Under the pieces are notes generated by a model, which was given only the letters and a program-made list of their open reading frames with translations, ran no database searches and had not been told where the DNA came from. The position numbers and the translations under genes are program-made. Source: Novosphingobium taihuense (GTDB lineage: Bacteria > Pseudomonadota > Alphaproteobacteria > Sphingomonadales > Sphingomonadaceae). Taken from it: 64,000 nt of DNA. The stretch is from positions 62,001-126,000 of the forward strand of contig NZ_VLKJ01000002.1 of NCBI RefSeq assembly GCF_007830315.1. Reading direction: 5' to 3'. Positions 59,571 through 64,000 of this stretch are shown here, one piece after another (the first letter of the stretch is position 1; each line of letters starts with the position of its first letter).

Positions 59571-60283
59571 TCGGGAAGCCGGGCGACCGATGGCCATGCT
59601 TGCCGGTCCTTCCGGCTCTGGCCCTGCTCGCGCTGATAATCGTCCTCGCGCCCGACAGCGCCTTTGCGCATGACGTGGCGCGCAGCGACCGGGCTTTCGT
59701 CCAGACGGTAAGCGGGCCGGCATTCTTTCCGTTCTTCTATCTCGGTGCCAAGCACATGGTGACGGGGTACGACCATATCCTGTTCCTGCTTGGCGTGGTC
59801 CTCCTCCTGCGTGCCTTCCGCGATGTGGTGCTGTATGTTTCGATGTTCACCATCGGCCATTCAACCACCCTGCTCCTGGGCGTGCTGACCGGCATCGGCG
59901 CGAATGCCCACATTGTCGATGCGATCATCGGATTGTCGGTGGTATACAAGGGTGTCGACAACCTCGGCGGCTTTGCCCGTCTCGGTCTGCGCCCTGATCA
60001 GCGCCTCGTCATCCTTGTCTTCGGCCTGTTCCATGGCCTCGGGCTTGCCACCAAGCTGATCGATCTGGCGATGCCTGCGAATGGCCTTCTGACCAATCTT
60101 GTTGCCTTCAACCTTGGCGTCGAAACCGGGCAGATCCTTGTTCTTCTGCCCCTTGTCGCCCTGCTTGGCCTGTGGCGCAGCGGGGCTTCGTTCACCAGTG
60201 CCGCCCGGCTGACCAGCGCACTGCTCGTCGCCTGCGGGCTCATCATCATGTTCCAGCAAACATCGGAGTACATAGCCTCATGA
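59567..60283 (+). CDS. HupE/UreJ-type membrane protein
   Basis: A 238-residue membrane protein with a cleavable-looking signal (APDSAFAHDVA). The family signature GAKHMVTGYDHILFLLGVVLLL has His and Asp residues in the first helix of the mature part. Further helices are MFTIGHSTTLLLGVLTG and FGLFHGLGLATKLID, again His-rich. HupE/UreJ proteins are thought to move nickel or cobalt. GTG 59567 overlaps the upstream stop, and its own stop overlaps the next gene (ATGA), so the three are coupled. Confidence 0.85.
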   Translation: MIGKPGDRWPCLPVLPALALLALIIVLAPDSAFAHDVARSDRAFVQTVSGPAFFPFFYLGAKHMVTGYDHILFLLGVVLLLRAFRDVVLYVSMFTIGHSTTLLLGVLTGIGANAHIVDAIIGLSVVYKGVDNLGGFARLGLRPDQRLVILVFGLFHGLGLATKLIDLAMPANGLLTNLVAFNLGVETGQILVLLPLVALLGLWRSGASFTSAARLTSALLVACGLIIMFQQTSEYIAS

Positions 60284-60894
60284 CCAGCGAACCGGCTGAC
60301 CGGCCATCACGCCGCGCGCTCTTCTGGGGGACAGCCATCGCTCTGGCGGCAGGTGCCGCAGCAGTAGTGCTGTTCGTCCTCCCCGCCGAGACCGGCATCG
60401 ATCCGACAGGCTTCGGGAAAAGCAGCGGGCTCTCGTCGATGGCAAATCCACAGGCCGATGAGGCCCTGAAGCGCGGGCAGCAGCACCCGGACGCCTTCAC
60501 GCCCGGCAATGGCACGCAAGCGGCAGAACCGGGTCCGAAGGACCGCTTTACATACGAGCTTGCACCTTACGAGGAGATCGAGCTCAAGTACGTGCTCGAC
60601 AAGGGCGCACCCATCACCTTCAGATGGAAGGCCGATGGCCCACTGAACTACGATATGCACGCCCACCCGTTCGAAGGCGGCGAGGCTCTGACCGAAAGCT
60701 ACGCCGTTACCCGCGCCGACCAGCAGGCCGGGCGCTATGTCGCCGCCTTTTCCGGCATCCATGGCTGGCATTGGCAGAACCGCACGCTTTCGACCGTGCG
60801 CATCACGCTCGACACTTCGGGCAGGATCAGCGGCTCAAAGCTGTTCGGCCCACATGGCGAGCAGGATCGCGCGCTGACACCGCCAGCAAGCTGA
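60280..60894 (+). CDS. Transmembrane anchor protein
   Basis: A 204-residue protein with one N-terminal transmembrane helix (ALFWGTAIALAAGAAAVVLFV). It is followed by PAETGIDPTGFGKSSGL, which matches the PAxxGIDPTGxG motif of proteins annotated as transmembrane anchors beside HupE-type genes. The periplasmic domain is His-rich (YDMHAHPFEGGE, FSGIHGWHWQNRT). The His residues could bind metal, consistent with the neighbours. Function unproven. It ends before two terminator hairpins. Confidence 0.7.
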   Translation: MTSEPADRPSRRALFWGTAIALAAGAAAVVLFVLPAETGIDPTGFGKSSGLSSMANPQADEALKRGQQHPDAFTPGNGTQAAEPGPKDRFTYELAPYEEIELKYVLDKGAPITFRWKADGPLNYDMHAHPFEGGEALTESYAVTRADQQAGRYVAAFSGIHGWHWQNRTLSTVRITLDTSGRISGSKLFGPHGEQDRALTPPAS

Positions 60895-60915
60895 TCCCGG
60901 ATTGCAGCCAAAGGA

Positions 60916-60948
60916 AAGGCCGCAGCAGTCGCGCACCGCTGCGGCCTT
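60916..60948. terminator. Terminator hairpin 1
   Basis: AAGGCCGCAGC and GCTGCGGCCTT are perfect 11-bp arms with an 11-base loop, in the gap between convergent genes. On the minus strand the stem is followed by a T-rich stretch (TTTCCTTTGG), so it probably terminates the receptor gene. Confidence 0.7.
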
Positions 60949-60956
60949 CAAGGTAT

Positions 60957-60988
60957 CTGCCAGCCCTGTCTTTCGGCAAGGCTGGCAG
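60957..60988. terminator. Terminator hairpin 2
   Basis: CTGCCAGCC and GGCTGGCAG are perfect 9-bp arms with a 14-base loop. Its proximity to the first hairpin suggests a double, bidirectional terminator. Confidence 0.65.
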
Positions 60989-60999
60989 AGAGAGAGCCG

Positions 61000-63282
61000 T
61001 CAGAACTTCACTTCTGCGTTGATCCCCACCGTGCGGGGCTGGGAATAGTTGAACCAGTTCGTGTTGTAGCTCGTTTGGTTCCAGAAGCCGCCGCCGATCA
61101 CGCCGCGCTTGTTGGTCAGGTTCTGCACATAGGCGCTGAGCGTCAGGTTGCGGATCTCGAGCGAGGCATTGAGATCGAACTGGACATAGCCCGGATAGGT
61201 CGCCCGCAGCGGAGCCGCTGCCTCGAACGGCACGAACTCACCCTTGCGCTCGCCCACGTACGTCGCCGCGCCGCCGAACGAAAGCTCGGCCTCTTCATCG
61301 ACCATCGTCTTGTAATCGAACGAGAAGCGGCCCGAATGCTGGCTGGAGAACGGCAGGCGATCGCCCGCTTGCGCAAAGAAGTTCGCATCGACGAATTCCT
61401 CGCGGAGCTTGGCATCGACGTAGGAGTACCACGCGCTCAGCGTCAGGCCGTCGGCCGGGCGCAACGAGAACGAGGCTTCGAAGCCGCGGCTGCGGGCACG
61501 GCCGGCGTTGCCGTTATAGGTGAACACATCAAGCACCTGGACGATCTGGATGTCCTTCCAGGTGATGTTGAACACCGAAAGGTCATACGAGAACAGGCCA
61601 TTGGCGAACTGGCCCTTGGCGCCCACTTCGTAGTTCACCGTCTTGTCCGGCTTGAACTGGCACGGAACATTGGCCGGCAGCGCCAGCGGGCCACAAACTG
61701 CATTGGTGCCACCGGGACGATAGCCGGATGCCAGACGGCCATAGATCATGTGATCGGGCGAAGGCTTGAAGCGCGGCGAGATCTGGTAGGTGAACGCGCT
61801 GCCGCTGGCCTGCGGACGGTTCGTGGCTTCGACTGGCGGGTTCGGATAGGGATCGAACTGGAACCACTCGTGGTGGAACATGTCCTGATCGTTGTGGCTG
61901 TAGCGACCGCCGAACTGCACGTCGAATTGATCGGAAAGACGCACGGTCAGGTTGCCGAAGCCTGCATACTCCTTGAACTTGATGGTATCGCGCCAGACGA
62001 TGATCGTGCCGCGCTGTGGGCCGGTGCCATCGTTGATCGGGACACCCAGCGTGGCGCCCGTGGCCGGATCGACAGCATAGTTGTCAAGATCGTAGTTCGC
62101 GTCTTCGTTGGTGTAGAAGCCGCCGACGATCCAGTCGACGTTGTCGCCGAACGAACCCGAGAAGCGGGTTTCGTGCGAAACCTTGTCGACATTGTAGCCT
62201 TGACGAAAAACGTCACCGATCGGGCTGATTCCGGGAAACAGGATCGGGAAGATCGGCGCAAACTCGACCAGCGGCGAGGCGGTGAAATCAAGGAAATCGT
62301 AATTCTGCGCACGTGAGTAGGCCGTGATCGAGGTTACGTCGATTGCGCCCAGTTCCGCCTTCAGCTCGGCCGTGTACATCTGTGTTTCAGAGCGGCTGCG
62401 GCCCGAACCGATCTGGTCGGTCTGCTTGTAGAGCGAACCGGTCGTGATATCGACGTTGGACGAGCCATAGATATCGCGAATCTGGTAAAGGCCGCTCAGC
62501 TTCAGCGAGAATGCATCCGAAGGCTTCCACAGCGCCGAGACGCGTCCGCCCCAAACCTTGGAATTGTTCGCATCCTTGACGCCACTGCGGACGTTGTCGA
62601 TGTAGCCCGCTTCCTTGCGCACGAACGCGCTGCCGCGAACCGCCAAGGTTTCACCGACCGGAACATTCAGCGCACCGCGCAGGTTGTAGCCCGCCTCGCC
62701 ACCTTCCTTGATCAGGTTTGCACCGGCGGCAACCGAACCGCTCAGGGCCTTGGTGTCCGGATCGACCGTCACGTACTTGACAAGGCCGCCCATCGAGCTT
62801 GCCCCATAGAGCGTGCCTTGCGGACCACGCAGCACTTCAACGCGCTGGAGATCGGAAGGATCGAGATCCGGTGCAGATCCGAACAGGCCGCCCTGCCCGG
62901 TCGAAGCTCCGAACGGGGCATCGTCGATGGTGTAGCCCACCACCGGGTTGCCGCTGACAGGGCCGGTGGAAATGCCGCGAATGGAAAGCTGGGCGCGGTT
63001 GTTCTGGAACTGCAGGTTCACGCCCGGCACGCTGGCGAAGAAATCCTGCGCCTTGGTCTGGTTCTGGGCGATCAGATCGCCACTGCCGACGGCAGTTACC
63101 GGCACCGGCACATCGCGCAGGCGCTCCTCGCGCTTCTGTGCCGTCACGATGATTTCATTGGCACTGCCGGTGTCCTCGGCCGCCGATTGCGCCGCTGCCG
63201 GCGATGCCAGCAGGGCCAGCGCGACCATGCCGGACAAGGGCACGGCCGTGCATTTCAGTACTTGCTTGAACTTGCCACTCAT
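61000..63282 (-). CDS. TonB-dependent outer-membrane receptor
   Basis: A 760-residue receptor. It has a signal peptide (ALLASPAAAQSAA), a TonB box-like NEIIVTAQKREERL, and a plug (AQDFFASVPGVNLQFQNN, LSIRGISTGPVSGNP, VEVLRGPQGTLYGASSMGG). The barrel ends SQPRTVGINAEVKF. It is closer in size and signatures to the 27279 receptor than to the 56702 one. A PepSY membrane protein lies 21 bp upstream, a pair often seen in iron/siderophore uptake. The substrate is unknown. Confidence 0.94.
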   Translation of the reverse strand: MSGKFKQVLKCTAVPLSGMVALALLASPAAAQSAAEDTGSANEIIVTAQKREERLRDVPVPVTAVGSGDLIAQNQTKAQDFFASVPGVNLQFQNNRAQLSIRGISTGPVSGNPVVGYTIDDAPFGASTGQGGLFGSAPDLDPSDLQRVEVLRGPQGTLYGASSMGGLVKYVTVDPDTKALSGSVAAGANLIKEGGEAGYNLRGALNVPVGETLAVRGSAFVRKEAGYIDNVRSGVKDANNSKVWGGRVSALWKPSDAFSLKLSGLYQIRDIYGSSNVDITTGSLYKQTDQIGSGRSRSETQMYTAELKAELGAIDVTSITAYSRAQNYDFLDFTASPLVEFAPIFPILFPGISPIGDVFRQGYNVDKVSHETRFSGSFGDNVDWIVGGFYTNEDANYDLDNYAVDPATGATLGVPINDGTGPQRGTIIVWRDTIKFKEYAGFGNLTVRLSDQFDVQFGGRYSHNDQDMFHHEWFQFDPYPNPPVEATNRPQASGSAFTYQISPRFKPSPDHMIYGRLASGYRPGGTNAVCGPLALPANVPCQFKPDKTVNYEVGAKGQFANGLFSYDLSVFNITWKDIQIVQVLDVFTYNGNAGRARSRGFEASFSLRPADGLTLSAWYSYVDAKLREEFVDANFFAQAGDRLPFSSQHSGRFSFDYKTMVDEEAELSFGGAATYVGERKGEFVPFEAAAPLRATYPGYVQFDLNASLEIRNLTLSAYVQNLTNKRGVIGGGFWNQTSYNTNWFNYSQPRTVGINAEVKF

Positions 63283-63303
63283 TACGTTTTCCCCTTCACG
63301 TCT

Positions 63304-64000
63304 TTATTCTGGTTTTGGAATTGAAGTGCTCGCCATCGGCGAAACCCTTGGTCTGGCGGGCCGCTGGCTCCGCCGGCGCCACCACAGCAGCACGCCGGTC
63401 ATCGAGATGCCGACGACGATCAGCCCGAATATCGAAACGGCGATCTGCCAAGCGCGTCCGCCGATGGCCGCCACGTGCAGCGCAATGATCCAGCTGGTCA
63501 CCGTGTTGCCTGCGCGCTGTCCGGTCGGCAGTTGCAGCCCCAGCATCCGTCCGGTGCTTGCATCGATGGCCAGCGTTGCCGCGGTCGCGGGGGAGTCCGT
63601 CTCCGTCGGATTGCCCTGCGCGTCCAGCAGGTCACGCGATGTGTGCATCAGGAAGAAATAGACGCCCAGATCGCGCCGGTATTCGATGGCGGCTGCTTTG
63701 CCGAGCGTGAAGCCTTCTGCCTTTGCCGCTTCGGCGAAATAGCGCTGGCCCAGTTCCGCCGCCTCGAACCAGTCAATCGGCGGATCGATCAGGGGCACCG
63801 GCAGCGGCGCGCGCGGCGGCAGTTCCTGAAAGTGCTCGTACGGTGCGAAAAGCTTGAGGAAGCTGCCGTAATAGCCACCAAGGTTCAGGGCAAAGCCGGT
63901 CACCGCGAACATCATCAGCAATGGCCATAGCCACAGTCCGCTCGCGCGGTGCCAGTCCAGCAGCAGGCGGTTGCCGTTCGCCCCCTGGCTGATTTTCCAC
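63304..64000 (-). CDS. PepSY-associated transmembrane protein (cut by window edge)
   Basis: The visible 232 residues start beyond the right edge. They include LLLDWHRASGLWLWPLLMMF, MLMMFAVTGFALNLGG, and the PepSY-type IDASTGRMLGLQLPTG, followed by a C-terminal helix IAVSIFGLIVVGISMTGVLLW and WRRRSQRP. PepSY-TM proteins (PiuB-like) are often flavin- or heme-reducing membrane proteins found with TonB receptors of iron uptake. The start is not visible. It lies 21 bp before the receptor gene and is most likely cotranscribed with it. Confidence 0.85.
   Translation of the reverse strand, partial: WKISQGANGNRLLLDWHRASGLWLWPLLMMFAVTGFALNLGGYYGSFLKLFAPYEHFQELPPRAPLPVPLIDPPIDWFEAAELGQRYFAEAAKAEGFTLGKAAAIEYRRDLGVYFFLMHTSRDLLDAQGNPTETDSPATAATLAIDASTGRMLGLQLPTGQRAGNTVTSWIIALHVAAIGGRAWQIAVSIFGLIVVGISMTGVLLWWRRRSQRPARPRVSPMASTSIPKPE

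Noticed and set aside
1..64000. CRISPR arrays, tRNA/rRNA genes, insertion sequences, prophage or integrase genes
   Set aside because: I looked for regularly spaced repeats, cloverleaf-like segments and transposase or integrase motifs and found none.

Overview
The window is high-GC chromosomal DNA, densely packed with genes. It looks alphaproteobacterial and most likely comes from a sphingomonad (Novosphingobium/Sphingobium type). The reasons are three TonB-dependent receptors (EIIVTA-type TonB boxes), many SDR, SnoaL/NTF2 and EthD-type small catabolic proteins, and a lineage-typical mixture of DUF3857, DUF6152, DUF6644 and PepSY genes. The genus is inferred, not proven. I saw no rRNA, tRNA, insertion sequence or CRISPR array.

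Region A (1-25.8 kb) is a catabolic locus for a polycyclic or aromatic, steroid-like substrate. It carries acyl-CoA dehydrogenases, a LysR regulator with its own operator, enoyl-CoA hydratase and a class III CoA-transferase. An HsaA-type flavin monooxygenase follows, with HsaD-type C-C hydrolase and the complete hydroxypentadienoate-to-acetyl-CoA route (hydratase, aldolase, acylating acetaldehyde dehydrogenase). Also present are a KshA-like Rieske oxygenase, six SDR dehydrogenases, an AhpD-like protein, four SnoaL/NTF2-fold domains, an SRPBCC protein and a PAPS-type sulfotransferase. No extradiol (HsaC-type) ring-cleavage dioxygenase lies in the window, so the pathway is split. A LuxR-family regulator sits in the middle, and a motif close to ATACGCAAAT recurs in three regulatory intergenic regions. 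A DUF3857/transglutaminase gene and cysQ interrupt the locus.

Region B (25.8-37.6 kb) holds a secreted glucose/sorbosone-dehydrogenase-like protein and a large TonB receptor. It also holds two paralogous membrane-anchored winged-helix regulators, a MarR regulator, a beta-lactamase-fold protein that has lost its catalytic residues, and three consecutive exported proteins (DUF6152, an unknown, and a DUF4185-like beta-propeller).

Region C (37.6-55.5 kb) is a second catabolic locus. An indolepyruvate-ferredoxin-oxidoreductase-type pair and two overlapping MarR genes precede a tightly coupled operon. That operon encodes acyl-CoA ligase, a thiolase-fold protein without thiolase catalytic residues, a DUF35 protein fused to a degenerate SDR domain, a cyclase-family amidohydrolase, an APC permease and an aldehyde dehydrogenase. 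The oxidoreductase pair and the ligase operon share a 14-bp promoter element. Convergent to it runs an ornithine-cyclodeaminase-like / Rid / FAD-oxidase / DMT-exporter operon with a divergent AraC regulator. This suggests uptake and oxidation of an amine or amino-acid-derived compound whose acyl product is then CoA-activated and cleaved by an aldolase-like complex.

Region D (55.5-64 kb) is an envelope/transport module. It contains two tandem DUF6644 membrane proteins with duplicated leaders, a TonB receptor, a c-type cytochrome-like lipoprotein, a HupE/UreJ-type membrane protein, a transmembrane anchor protein, a third TonB receptor and a truncated PepSY membrane protein.
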